DNA of 64,000 nucleotides from G965213525 sp965213525 (lineage in GTDB: Bacteria > Actinomycetota > Acidimicrobiia > Acidimicrobiales > Poriferisodalaceae). Made by a program: the position numbers and the translations under genes. The stretch's first letter is position 1, and each line of letters opens with the position of its first letter. Shown here in pieces: positions 24,254-32,317 of this stretch. The notes beneath the pieces are model-generated. The model was not told the DNA's origin. It saw only the letters and a list, made by a program, of their open reading frames with translations, and did not search any database. The DNA lies in the NCBI GenBank assembly GCA_965213525.1, contig OZ243889.1, positions 1,736,001-1,800,000 of the forward strand, written 5' to 3'.

Positions 24254-25144
24254 GTGAGGGTGCGCATCGGGGTCGGGCTCGGCACCCAGACGGGGCTGAA
24301 CGACGAGCGCTTCGCCGGGGTGTGCCGGCACCTCGAGGCGGTGGGCTTCGACTCGCTGTGGGTGTCAGAGCGGGTGGGCGGGGAGTGCCCCGACCCCGTC
24401 GTGGCCCTGGCCGTGGCCGCCGGTGCGACCGACCGGCTCAAGTTCGGGATGAGCGTGATGGTGCTGCCCGGGCGCAACCCGGTGCTGACCGCCAAGGCGC
24501 TCGCCAGCCTGGACCGGCTGTCGGGCGGGCGGCTGTTGCCGGCCTTCGGCCTGGGCGTCGCTGACCCAGGTGAGCAGCAGGCCTTCGGGGTGCAGCGTCG
24601 TGATCGGGGACCCTGGTTGGAAGAGGCACTCCCCCTGTTGCGGCGCCTCTGGACCGGTGGACCGGTCACCCACCACGGGGAGCGCTTCGACCTCGATCGC
24701 TGCCGCGTCCTGCCCACCCCGGTCGGTCAGATGGAGGTCTGGCTCGGCGGGGCCGCACCCCGGGAGCTGTCTCGCACCGGGCGCCTCGCCGACGGGTGGC
24801 TGCCCTCGTTCACCACCCCTGAGATCGCAACGGCCGGGTGGGCGAGGATCGGCCAGGTCGCCGCCGAGCACGACCGCCACCTCGACGACGACCACTTCGG
24901 TGCGCTGGTGCCCTACGTCCACGACGAGGTGCCCGCAGCGGTGGCCGAGGTGGTTGCCCGGCGCCAGCCAGACGCCGCGGTCGGTGACGTCGTGGCCGTC
25001 GGTCACCGTGGTCTGGCCGAGCTGGTGCGGCGGTTCGTCGATGTCGGCGCCTCCAAGTTCGTCGTCGTGCCGATCAGCGAACCCGACGACTGGGAGTCCG
25101 AGCTCGACGCCCTCGCCGAGGTCGTCCTGCCCCTGCAGGGCTGA
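24254..25144 (+). CDS. F420-dependent LLM-class oxidoreductase
   Basis: A luciferase-like TIM-barrel protein of 296 residues, probably F420-dependent. VRIGVGLGTQTG at the start, FDSLWVSERVG, GRNPVLTAKALASLDRLSGGRLLPAFGLG and the PTPVGQMEVWLGGAAPRELSRTGRLADGW segment are standard for the family. Substrate unknown. It is the second LLM enzyme in the window, and the two are only distant relatives by motif. The GTG start has a leaderless -10. It may share its short 40-bp divergent space with the SDR gene. Confidence 0.87.
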   Translation: MRVRIGVGLGTQTGLNDERFAGVCRHLEAVGFDSLWVSERVGGECPDPVVALAVAAGATDRLKFGMSVMVLPGRNPVLTAKALASLDRLSGGRLLPAFGLGVADPGEQQAFGVQRRDRGPWLEEALPLLRRLWTGGPVTHHGERFDLDRCRVLPTPVGQMEVWLGGAAPRELSRTGRLADGWLPSFTTPEIATAGWARIGQVAAEHDRHLDDDHFGALVPYVHDEVPAAVAEVVARRQPDAAVGDVVAVGHRGLAELVRRFVDVGASKFVVVPISEPDDWESELDALAEVVLPLQG

Positions 25145-25156
25145 CCCGCTCCCCGT

Positions 25157-25206
25157 CCTCGCGGACCGCAGCGGTGCCACAGCGCGCCCCCACCCGCAGT
25201 GTCGGG
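25157..25206. repeat. Degenerate third copy of the 49-bp repeat
   Basis: In the 110-bp space between two plus-strand genes, GCGGACC (25161-25167) and CCGCAGT-x-TCGG (from 25194) occur with the same 33-nt offset as in the 3332-3380 repeat. The centre has diverged. Weak, but the spacing match is exact. Confidence 0.4.
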
Positions 25207-25242
25207 ATGGGAGGAGGCCCGGCGCCCGGGGGCACGGGTGCG

Positions 25243-25248
25243 TAGGCT
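25243..25248 (+). promoter_or_regulatory. Leaderless -10 element of the VOC gene
   Basis: TAGGCT, ending 6 nt before the ATG at 25255. Confidence 0.4.
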
Positions 25249-25254
25249 CGGGTC

Positions 25255-25713
25255 ATGACGGCCGGACTGCACCACGTCGCCTACGCGTGCCGAGACCTGG
25301 AGGCGACCCATCAGTTCTACGGCGAGACCCTCGAGCTCGAGCTGGTCCGCACCGAGGTGCAGCCGCTGCCTGACGGCGGAGCGCTGAAGCACACCTTCTA
25401 CGACCTCGGTGACGGCAGCTGCGTCGCCTTCTTCCACCTGCCCGGCTTCGAGGACGCCCGCACGGCGATCAGCACCGACCTCGGCCTGCCGGTGTGGGTC
25501 AACCACCTCGCCATCCGAGTCGACGAGGACCGCCAGACCGAGCTGATGGCTCGTCTCGAAGCGGCCGGCGTCGCGACCACGATGGATCTCGACCACGGCT
25601 GGTGCCAGAGCATCTACGTCACCGACCCCAACGGCATCCTCGTCGAGCTGTGTCGTGACACCACCGGCTTCGACGCCGACCCCGTCGAGGCGCTGCGCCT
25701 CATGCGCTCCTAG
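25255..25713 (+). CDS. VOC family (glyoxalase-like) protein
   Basis: A 152-residue vicinal-oxygen-chelate protein with two beta-alpha-beta-beta-beta modules. The first begins LHHVAYACRDLEATHQFYGETLELELV and the second NHLAIRVDEDRQTELMARLEAAGV. Likely metal ligands are H in LHHVAY, H in NHLAI and E in GILVELCRD. It ends SIYVTDPNGILVELCRDTTGF, a common extradiol-dioxygenase-like ending. It may open, isomerise or ligate a small molecule, but nothing next to it tells which. Its leaderless -10 indicates its own promoter. Confidence 0.85.
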   Translation: MTAGLHHVAYACRDLEATHQFYGETLELELVRTEVQPLPDGGALKHTFYDLGDGSCVAFFHLPGFEDARTAISTDLGLPVWVNHLAIRVDEDRQTELMARLEAAGVATTMDLDHGWCQSIYVTDPNGILVELCRDTTGFDADPVEALRLMRS

Positions 25714-25717
25714 ACCC

Positions 25718-26608
25718 TCAGCGCGACGGGCTCGGCGGGCCCTCGGGCGCCACGGTCGCGCGGGCGGGCGCATCGGCGCCGAGGCCAGGGGTGCCCTCCT
25801 CACGGGCCCAGCGGATCATCATCGCCAGCAACGTGCCCCAGATGACCGGGATCGACCCGATCTTCATGACCAGACCGGCACCGGCCTGGTCTTGGCCCGC
25901 TTCGATGCCCAACACCCGCGGCGCGAGCTCGAAGGTGCTGTACAGCGGGAACTCGCTGAAGGTCAAGAAGCTGGCCGGGAAGACCGGGATCACCGTGGCC
26001 GCCACGAACAGGTACGCCATCTTGGCCCCGTAGCCGTGGCGGACGTGCTCGGGCAGCGGGGAGATGATCGGCAGCCACAGCACCACGCCGCTGGCCAACC
26101 ACAGGGCATCCATCACGAACGAGCCGAACTGGGTGGCGCGCAGCAGATCGGTGGTGACCGGGGCGTGGGTGGCGACGAGCACGACGTTGTAGGTGACGCC
26201 GGCCACGAGCGGACGGGCGAGCCATGACACGGCTCGATAGGCCCGCAGGCGGCTCAGCACCCGGCGGGCCATCCACTCCGGCGTGCCGAGCAGCAGCAGC
26301 GGCGCGGCGACCATGCCGTACAGCAGGTACTGGATCATGTGGGCCGAGGCCAGGTAGGACGCCCCGAGCAGGCCGACGGGCCAGTCGGTGGCCACCCAGA
26401 ACGCGGCGACCCCGGCGAGGAAGAGGGCCACCTGGCGGGGCCGGCCGGCGTCGGGGCCGGCGGTGCGGGCGCGACGACGGACCGCCAGGAGGTACGGGAC
26501 CGCCAACGCCGCGACGGCCACCCAGATGCCGGGATACAGCCGAAGGTCCCACGACCAGGGCTCGGCGATGCTCGAGCACCAGAAGCTGACGTCGACGGCG
26601 AGGACCAT
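25718..26608 (-). CDS. ctaG: Cytochrome c oxidase assembly factor CtaG (caa3 type)
   Basis: A polytopic membrane protein of 296 residues with about seven hydrophobic segments. It matches the caa3_CtaG family with WSWDLRLYPGIWV at the start, ASAHMIQYLLYGMVAAPLLLLGTPEW, VATHAPVTTDLLR and the FPASFLTFSEFPLY end region. It assists copper insertion or maturation of cytochrome c oxidase. The neighbouring SCO1-like gene on the same strand (35 bp upstream) supports this role, since both act on the CuA/CuB sites. ATG at 26608. Confidence 0.88.
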   Translation of the reverse strand: MVLAVDVSFWCSSIAEPWSWDLRLYPGIWVAVAALAVPYLLAVRRRARTAGPDAGRPRQVALFLAGVAAFWVATDWPVGLLGASYLASAHMIQYLLYGMVAAPLLLLGTPEWMARRVLSRLRAYRAVSWLARPLVAGVTYNVVLVATHAPVTTDLLRATQFGSFVMDALWLASGVVLWLPIISPLPEHVRHGYGAKMAYLFVAATVIPVFPASFLTFSEFPLYSTFELAPRVLGIEAGQDQAGAGLVMKIGSIPVIWGTLLAMMIRWAREEGTPGLGADAPARATVAPEGPPSPSR

Positions 26609-26643
26609 GGTGGCTCCGATGCGCTCTGGCTCGAGGGCTCTGG

Positions 26644-27279
26644 CTAGCTGGTGGTCATCTCGGCCAACCTGGGTAGGTCAGCGACGAGCTCGCTCTGGCG
26701 GGTGCCGAACGGGTAGACGACGTAGCCCCGGTCATCAGCAGCGTAGGCCAGCAACTGTCCGGCGTGACCGACGAGGTAGGCCGCGTCGTCGGGGGCGTCG
26801 TCGAGGTCGGCGGGCACGACCCCGGCAGCTTCCTGGGCGGCCACCAGCTGCTCGGGCGAGCCGGTGAGGCCGACGAAGTCGTCGTCGAAGCGGTCGAGCC
26901 AGTGTCGGATCGTGTCCGGATCGTCGCGGAGGGGGTCGACGCTGACGAAGACGACGGTCGCTTCGGGCATGCCCGGGCGCTCCAGGACCTCGGCGAGCTG
27001 AGCGAGGTGCACCGGGCAGATGTCGGGACATGACGTGTAGCCGAAGTACATAAGGGTCAGCTCCCCCCCGGTCTGCTCGGCGAAGTCGAACGCCTGACCC
27101 GAGGTGTCGGTGAGGACGAAGTCAGGGCGTGCGGTCGGTTCGGCCAACTCGACCCCGGCGAGCCCGTGGGGCGACGCATCGTCGGTGCTGACGCCGCTGG
27201 CGTTCGAGCACCCCGCCACGGTTGCGATCGACACGACGGCGACCAGACCGAGGAGCAGCGTCGAGACCCGGGTGCGCAC
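26644..27279 (-). CDS. SCO1/SenC copper chaperone lipoprotein
   Basis: A membrane-anchored thioredoxin-fold protein of 211 residues delivering copper to cytochrome c oxidase subunit II. The N-terminus is a lipoprotein signal with lipobox TVAGC (cysteine near residue 24). The copper-binding CxxxC is in YTSCPDICPVHL, and the third ligand histidine is likely in LVGHAGQLL. VDPLRDDPDTIRHWLDRF is typical SCO sequence. GTG at 27279 gives a normal signal peptide. An in-frame TTG at 27315 would add 12 basic residues and is less likely. It probably forms an operon with ctaG. Confidence 0.88.
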   Translation of the reverse strand: MRTRVSTLLLGLVAVVSIATVAGCSNASGVSTDDASPHGLAGVELAEPTARPDFVLTDTSGQAFDFAEQTGGELTLMYFGYTSCPDICPVHLAQLAEVLERPGMPEATVVFVSVDPLRDDPDTIRHWLDRFDDDFVGLTGSPEQLVAAQEAAGVVPADLDDAPDDAAYLVGHAGQLLAYAADDRGYVVYPFGTRQSELVADLPRLAEMTTS

Positions 27280-27393
27280 GTGTCTGATGCTGCCCGGGCG
27301 TCGGCGTGGTTCCAACTCCGGTGGTCATCTCATGGGTCACCCTTGCATCGCCGCCGGTGCCGCACCCGCCGAGGCCCGCCGGTGGGCCGTCGA

Positions 27394-27399
27394 TACCGT
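27394..27399 (+). promoter_or_regulatory. Leaderless -10 element of the rhomboid gene
   Basis: TACCGT, ending 9 nt before the ATG at 27409. Confidence 0.4.
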
Positions 27400-27408
27400 G
27401 ACGGGCCG

Positions 27409-28284
27409 ATGAGCGTGGACGAGCCCGGGGCGGGAACGGGGACGGCGGGGATGGCCACCTGCTTCTCGCACCCCGACCGACCGACGGGTCGCCGCTGCAC
27501 CCGCTGTGGACGACCGGCGTGCGCCACCTGCCTTCGCCAGGCCGCCGTCGGCAGCCACTGCTTCGAGTGCGCCAGGGCGGCCACCCCGCCCCGCAGCGAG
27601 GTGCGCAGGTTCCAACGGGTGCTCGGTGGGCACCCCCTCACCGCCACCAAGGCGATCATCGCCGTCAACGCGGCGGTCTTCGTCATCGGCGTGGTCGTCG
27701 ACGGGGGGCTCGTCGCCACCGGTGAGCTGCAGCGCGACTACGGCATCTACGGGCCGGCGATCGACCAGACCGGGCAGTGGTGGCGCATCGTCAGCGGCGG
27801 CTTCTTGCACGCCGGGCTGTTGCACCTCGGGATGAACATGTTGTTCCTGTGGATCCTGGGACGCCAGCTCGAACCGGCCCTCGGCTCCGCCCGCTTCGTC
27901 ATCGTCTACGCCGCCGGCCTGCTCGGAGGGTCAGCGGGGGCCCTCCTGCTCGACCCGCTGGCGTTGACCGTCGGGGCGTCAGGAGCGATCTACGGGCTGC
28001 TCGGCGCAGCGTTCCTCGGCACCAGGACCCAGAGCGTCGAGACCAGCGACAGCGGGCTCGGGGGGCTGCTCGTCGTCAACCTGCTGCTGACCTTCGTCAT
28101 CCCCGGCATCTCGATCGGCGGCCACCTCGGAGGGCTCGCCGTCGGCGGGCTGGCCGGGTGGCTGCTGTGGCGTCCGGACCGGGGTCGACGGGCGGTCGCC
28201 GCCGTGATCGCCTCGCTCGCCGTGGTGCTGGCGACGTGGTTCGCAGCCGTCGAGGCTGCGTCACGTTGGATGGCCCACCTGTGA
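27409..28284 (+). CDS. Rhomboid intramembrane serine protease with B-box-type zinc domain
   Basis: A 291-residue membrane protease that cuts transmembrane substrates. The first 50 residues form a cysteine-rich zinc module (CFSHPDRPTGRRCTRCGRPACATCL then HCFECA). Six hydrophobic segments follow. The catalytic serine is in VGASGAIYGLLGA (GxSG), the histidine in GGHLGGLAVGG, and the oxyanion-side motif is LLHLGMNMLFLWILG. The zinc module plus rhomboid arrangement is common in actinobacteria. ATG at 27409 with a -10 upstream. The substrate is unknown. Confidence 0.92.
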   Translation: MSVDEPGAGTGTAGMATCFSHPDRPTGRRCTRCGRPACATCLRQAAVGSHCFECARAATPPRSEVRRFQRVLGGHPLTATKAIIAVNAAVFVIGVVVDGGLVATGELQRDYGIYGPAIDQTGQWWRIVSGGFLHAGLLHLGMNMLFLWILGRQLEPALGSARFVIVYAAGLLGGSAGALLLDPLALTVGASGAIYGLLGAAFLGTRTQSVETSDSGLGGLLVVNLLLTFVIPGISIGGHLGGLAVGGLAGWLLWRPDRGRRAVAAVIASLAVVLATWFAAVEAASRWMAHL

Positions 28285-28364
28285 GCCGACGCCATCGACG
28301 GCCACCGGGCGTCGACAGAGCGATCCGCCACAAGGTCGTCCACCACCGCTGGACCGACGGGCGC

Positions 28365-28379
28365 GTGCCGCTGCGGCAC
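28365..28379. terminator. Hairpin in convergent intergenic space
   Basis: GTGCCG-CTG-CGGCAC, a perfect 6-bp stem with a 3-nt loop in the 119 bp between two converging genes. There is no T-run. Confidence 0.35.
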
Positions 28380-28386
28380 ACGGCGC

Positions 28387-28403
28387 GCTCGTAGCGCACG
28401 AGC
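28387..28403 (-). terminator. Hairpin directly after a stop codon
   Basis: GCTCGT and ACGAGC form a 6-bp stem around a 5-nt loop. It ends 1 base from the stop of the flavoprotein at 28404. Probable terminator or mRNA 3' end for the minus-strand gene. Confidence 0.4.
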
Positions 28404-29792
28404 TCACGTGGTGGCCGAGGGGTCGCGAGCGGGGCGCCAGTCGCCGAAGCCGTGAGCGACGAGCTTGGCCGCAGCCGTCTGGACGCCGACCGACCACGTC
28501 GGGTAGGCGTGCACGGTCTGGGCGAGGCGCCCGGCGAAGGCGCCGGTGCGCATGGCGAGGGCCACCTCGGCGATCAGCTCACCGGCCCGGGGACCGACGA
28601 TGGTGGCGCCGAGCACCCGCCCGCCCCCGGCGTGACCGGTGCCGTGCCGCGGCCCGGTGACGAGCTGGACGAAGCCGTCGGTCTCGCCCTCGACGACGGC
28701 CCGGTCGATGTCTGTCGCCTCGACCTCGGCGACCCTCGCTCCGGGGACCTCTCGTGCCGCCCGGGCCTCGCTCAGCCCGACGGTAGCCACCTCAGGGGTG
28801 GTGAACACCACCGACGGGACGACTGCTCCGTCCCATGCGGGCTGCGTCCACCTCCTCCACCCGTCGCGCAGGGCCGTGTTCGCTGCGATGTGGCCGTGCT
28901 GACCGGCGACGTGGGTGTAGGCCGGTGACACGGTGTCCCCGGCGGCGAGCACCCCCTCGACGGTCGTGCGCATCCTCTGGTCGACGATGACCCCGCCACC
29001 GGCGTCGAGCTGGACGCCGAGCGCGACCAGCCCCGGCGGCAACGTCGGCCGCCGGCCCACCGCCACGAGGAGGTGCCCCGCTGCCAGGTCGGACCCGTCG
29101 TCGAGGGTGGCGAGCAGGCCCCCCTCGGCCCGGCGGAGCGCCACGATGGACCGCCCGAGGCGGATGTCGACGCCGTCGGCGGCGAGCCGGGCGGCGAGGA
29201 GGTCACCGACGCGGGCGTCGGTGCTCGAGACGAGCCGCTCGGCGGACTCGACCAGGGTCACCTCGACGCCGAGGCGGGCAAGGGCCTGGGACATCTCCAC
29301 GCCGACGGGTCCGCCGCCGAGGACGACCAGCGACTCGAGCTCGCCCAGGTGGTCGAAGACCGTCTCGGTGGTCAGCGCGTCGACCTCGTCCAGGCCGAGG
29401 ATGGGGGGCAGGACCGGACGCGCACCGGTGGCCACGAGGAGGCCGCGGCGGGCCGAGGTGCGGCGCCCGTCGACCTCCACGGCCCCAGCGGTGACGATCT
29501 CACCCTCGCCGGAGATCACCTCGATGCCCTCGTGGCGCAGGGTCGCGGCGTCCTCGGTGGCGGCGACGCGCTCGACGGTGGCCCGCACCCGGCCGGCGGC
29601 GGCGCCCAGGTCTGCGCCGGCTGCTGCTGCTGCGAGCAGGGTCTTGGACGGGACGCACCCGGTGAAGGTGCAGTCACCGCCAGGGCGTTCTCGCTCGACG
29701 AGGGCGACCGTCGCTCCCAGCGAGCGGGCGGTGCGGGCGGCGACGAGACCGGCGGTGCCTGCTCCGAGGACGACGAGATCGACGGTGCTCAC
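28404..29792 (-). CDS. Dihydrolipoamide dehydrogenase-like disulfide oxidoreductase
   Basis: A flavoprotein disulfide reductase of 462 residues. It contains the FAD motif GAGTAGLVAARTARSLG (about 9-25), the redox-active cysteine pair GGDCTFTGCVPSKT, the NAD motif VVLGGGPVGVEMSQALARLG, and the second FAD contact GVLAAGDTV. The C-terminal HAYPTWSVGVQTAA is where LpdA and MerA-type enzymes carry the catalytic His. HPTxxE is only partly preserved, with WSV in place of the usual EEA, so the natural partner may not be lipoamide. No 2-oxoacid dehydrogenase genes adjoin. GTG at 29792 begins the FAD strand. Confidence 0.85.
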   Translation of the reverse strand: MSTVDLVVLGAGTAGLVAARTARSLGATVALVERERPGGDCTFTGCVPSKTLLAAAAAGADLGAAAGRVRATVERVAATEDAATLRHEGIEVISGEGEIVTAGAVEVDGRRTSARRGLLVATGARPVLPPILGLDEVDALTTETVFDHLGELESLVVLGGGPVGVEMSQALARLGVEVTLVESAERLVSSTDARVGDLLAARLAADGVDIRLGRSIVALRRAEGGLLATLDDGSDLAAGHLLVAVGRRPTLPPGLVALGVQLDAGGGVIVDQRMRTTVEGVLAAGDTVSPAYTHVAGQHGHIAANTALRDGWRRWTQPAWDGAVVPSVVFTTPEVATVGLSEARAAREVPGARVAEVEATDIDRAVVEGETDGFVQLVTGPRHGTGHAGGGRVLGATIVGPRAGELIAEVALAMRTGAFAGRLAQTVHAYPTWSVGVQTAAAKLVAHGFGDWRPARDPSATT

Positions 29793-29890
29793 CCGAGCGT
29801 CAACCCCGCCCCACCGCCACGCGTTCCCGACGCCCCTCTGGACCGGCCGCGAGCCAGGGGTCAGCGGCCCCGGGGTCGCCAGCCCAGGGG

Positions 29891-31012
29891 TCAGCGGCCC
29901 GCCGCCGGTCGGGGGGCGCGCAGCGTCCGGCGTGACTCGACGTGGCGGGCCAGGGCCGCCCGGTCGGGGGTGGGGACGGCTCCGGGCGCCGTCGGCACGG
30001 TGAGGCGGCCGTCGGTGAGGATGAGCGGCTCGACGAGGTCGGCGGCGAGGTAGGCACCGGTCGGGCCGACGTCCCCGATGATCTGGCGTCCGGGTCGGGC
30101 GGCGAGCACGACGAGTGGCGTTCGGCCCACGCCGCTCTCCCACCACCCCCCCATCCAGGCGGTGCCCGCGGTCGGCTCCAGCGCCTCGTCGAGGGCGACC
30201 GAGCGGTCGAGGCCCCCGAGGCGCGCCGGCTTGTTCGACACCGACGATGCCGCCCCGAGCGCCACGGCGTCGAGGGCTCGGCGCACCGAGTCGATGGACT
30301 CGTCCAGGGCGATCGGGGTCGTGATCTGCGTGGCGAGGCGAGCGTGGTCGAGCAGGGCGTCGGCGGCCAGGGGCTGCTCGATCAGCTCGAGGTCGGCCTC
30401 GGCCAGGCGTGCCAGGGCGTCCGCGTCGTCGAGGTCATAGGCGGCGTTGGCGTCGGCGTGCAGCCTCGTCGAGGGCCCGACCACCGCCCTGACCGCGAGC
30501 AGGCGGTCGAGGTCGTCACCGGGGGCGATCTTGAGCTTGCAGCGCACCACGCCCGAGGCGACCGCCGCCTCGGCCGCCGCCACCACCTCGTCGATCCGCC
30601 CCAGGCCGAGCACCACCCCGACCGGCGTCGTGGTCGCCGTGACCCCGAGGTGGCTGGCCAGCGACCGGTCGTCGCGGCGCAGCTCGACGTCGAGCAGGGC
30701 GGTGTGCAGCGCAGCCCGGGCGGTGGGGTGCCCGACCAGCGGGCACACCTCGTCGAGGGTCACCGAGGTGACGTCGGCCGCGGCCAGCACCGCCGGCAGG
30801 AAGTGCTCGGCCAGCACCAGTTCGGCGCCGGCCCGATGGTCCGCCACGTAGGTGGGCGCCACCAGCGCCGGGCACTCGCCCCAGCCCTCGCCCTCGTCGG
30901 TCATCACCCGCACGAGCAGCAGGCGCCGCTCGTGCTCGAACCCGTGGGCAGCGAGGAGGGGCCGCCACAGGGGCAGGGCGACCCGCACCAGCTCCGCCGC
31001 ATCGACCCGCAC
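29891..31012 (-). CDS. menC: o-Succinylbenzoate synthase
   Basis: Dehydrates SHCHC to o-succinylbenzoate in menaquinone biosynthesis; enolase superfamily, 373 residues. The catalytic lysine is in RCKLKIAPGDD (KxK), metal ligands in HADANAAYD, IEQPL and LDESID, and the second catalytic lysine in SNKPARLGG. The N-terminal capping domain starts ELVRVALPLWRPLLAAHG. N-acylamino acid racemases share these motifs, but the family reading MenC is favoured by length and by actinobacterial menaquinone use. The GTG at 31012 is only 18 bp from the divergent aminopeptidase start. No other men genes are in the window. Confidence 0.85.
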   Translation of the reverse strand: MRVDAAELVRVALPLWRPLLAAHGFEHERRLLLVRVMTDEGEGWGECPALVAPTYVADHRAGAELVLAEHFLPAVLAAADVTSVTLDEVCPLVGHPTARAALHTALLDVELRRDDRSLASHLGVTATTTPVGVVLGLGRIDEVVAAAEAAVASGVVRCKLKIAPGDDLDRLLAVRAVVGPSTRLHADANAAYDLDDADALARLAEADLELIEQPLAADALLDHARLATQITTPIALDESIDSVRRALDAVALGAASSVSNKPARLGGLDRSVALDEALEPTAGTAWMGGWWESGVGRTPLVVLAARPGRQIIGDVGPTGAYLAADLVEPLILTDGRLTVPTAPGAVPTPDRAALARHVESRRTLRAPRPAAGR

Positions 31013-31030
31013 CCACGCGAGGATGGTGCG

Positions 31031-32317
31031 GTGAGCTGGTCTGACTCCACCCGGGCGATGTGTGAGCTGATCGACGCCGCCCCCTCGCCGTACCACGCCG
31101 TGGCCGAGGTGGTTCGACGTCTCGATGCCGCCGGCTACGGATCGGTCGGCGCCACCGACGCCTTCCCCTCGGGACCCGGCCGCTGGTACCTCGTCGATGG
31201 CGGGTCGGTCATCGCCTGGTCGGTGCCCGAGGGGGCGGGGGCGACGTCGCCCTACACCGTCATCGGCGCCCACACCGACAGTCCCAACCTGCGGGTCAGG
31301 GCCCGGCCCGACGTGGGGGCAGCAGGGTGGACCCAGGTCGGCGTCGAGGTCTATGGCGGCGCCCTGGTGAACTCGTGGCTCGATCGCGACCTCGGTCTGT
31401 CGGGCAGGGTCGTCATCGATGACGGCGACGGACCCGAGGTGCGGCTCCTGCTCGTCGACCGTCCGCTGCTGAGGGTCCCGCAGCTGGCGATCCACCTCGA
31501 CCGTGAGATCGGCGAGCGGGGGCTCCAGCTCGACCGCCAGCGCCACCTGCAGCCCGTCTGGGGCCTCGGCTCGGCCACGTCCGGGGACTTCGTGGACTTC
31601 ATCGGCGACGAGCTCGGCGTCGATCCGCGGGCGGTGCGGTCCTGGGACCTCATGACCCACGATCTGACGCCCTCGGCGCTGTTGGGCCGCCACGACGAGC
31701 TGGTGGCCGCCCCCCGCCTCGACAACCTGTGCTCGTGCTGGTGCGCGCTCGAGGCGTTGCTGCGGGCCGACCGGACCGGGGAGCGATCATCGACGGCGGT
31801 CGTCGCCCTGTTCGACCACGAAGAGGTCGGCTCGACGACGGCGACCGGGGCGTCGGGCCCGGCCCTGGCCCGGGTGCTCGAACGTCTGGTGTCAGCAGCA
31901 GGCGGTGACCGCGACGATCTGCACCGGGCGATGGCGGCCAGCTGGGTGGTGTCGGCCGACATGGCCCACGCCACCCACCCCAACTACGTCGAACGCCACG
32001 AGCCGTCCCACCACATCGCCATCAACGGCGGCCCGGTCATCAAGTCCAACGCCAACCAGCGCTACGCCACCGACGCCATCACCGCTGCCCGCTTCGTCGC
32101 CGCCTGCGAGCGCGCCGGTGTGGCCCACCAGCGCTACGTGCACCGCAACGACCTGCCCTGTGGTTCGACGATCGGTCCGGTCACCGCAGCCGAGCTCGGC
32201 GTCGGGGTCGTCGATGTGGGCCTCGCCCAACTGTCGATGCACTCGGCGCGTGAGCTGGCCGGCAGCCACGACCCCGAGTCGATGGTGGCCGCCCTGGTCG
32301 AGGTGCTGGGTTCGTGA
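31031..32317 (+). CDS. apeB: M18 family aminopeptidase
   Basis: Zinc aminopeptidase of 428 residues, a relative of aspartyl aminopeptidase and yeast aminopeptidase I, probably forming a large dodecamer in the cytosol. Metal and active-site residues are H in IGAHTDSPNL, D in APRLDNLC, the glutamates in FDHEEVGS, D in SADMAHATHPNY, and H in LSMHSARE. PSPYHAVAEVVRRLDAAG is the standard N-terminus. The GTG at 31031 lies 18 bp from menC. The stop overlaps the next gene (GTGA, 32314-32317). Confidence 0.92.
   Translation: MSWSDSTRAMCELIDAAPSPYHAVAEVVRRLDAAGYGSVGATDAFPSGPGRWYLVDGGSVIAWSVPEGAGATSPYTVIGAHTDSPNLRVRARPDVGAAGWTQVGVEVYGGALVNSWLDRDLGLSGRVVIDDGDGPEVRLLLVDRPLLRVPQLAIHLDREIGERGLQLDRQRHLQPVWGLGSATSGDFVDFIGDELGVDPRAVRSWDLMTHDLTPSALLGRHDELVAAPRLDNLCSCWCALEALLRADRTGERSSTAVVALFDHEEVGSTTATGASGPALARVLERLVSAAGGDRDDLHRAMAASWVVSADMAHATHPNYVERHEPSHHIAINGGPVIKSNANQRYATDAITAARFVAACERAGVAHQRYVHRNDLPCGSTIGPVTAAELGVGVVDVGLAQLSMHSARELAGSHDPESMVAALVEVLGS

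Noticed and set aside
27280..27315. Longer SCO1 start at TTG 27315
   Set aside because: Rare start codon without ribosome site; GTG at 27279 gives a normal lipoprotein signal.
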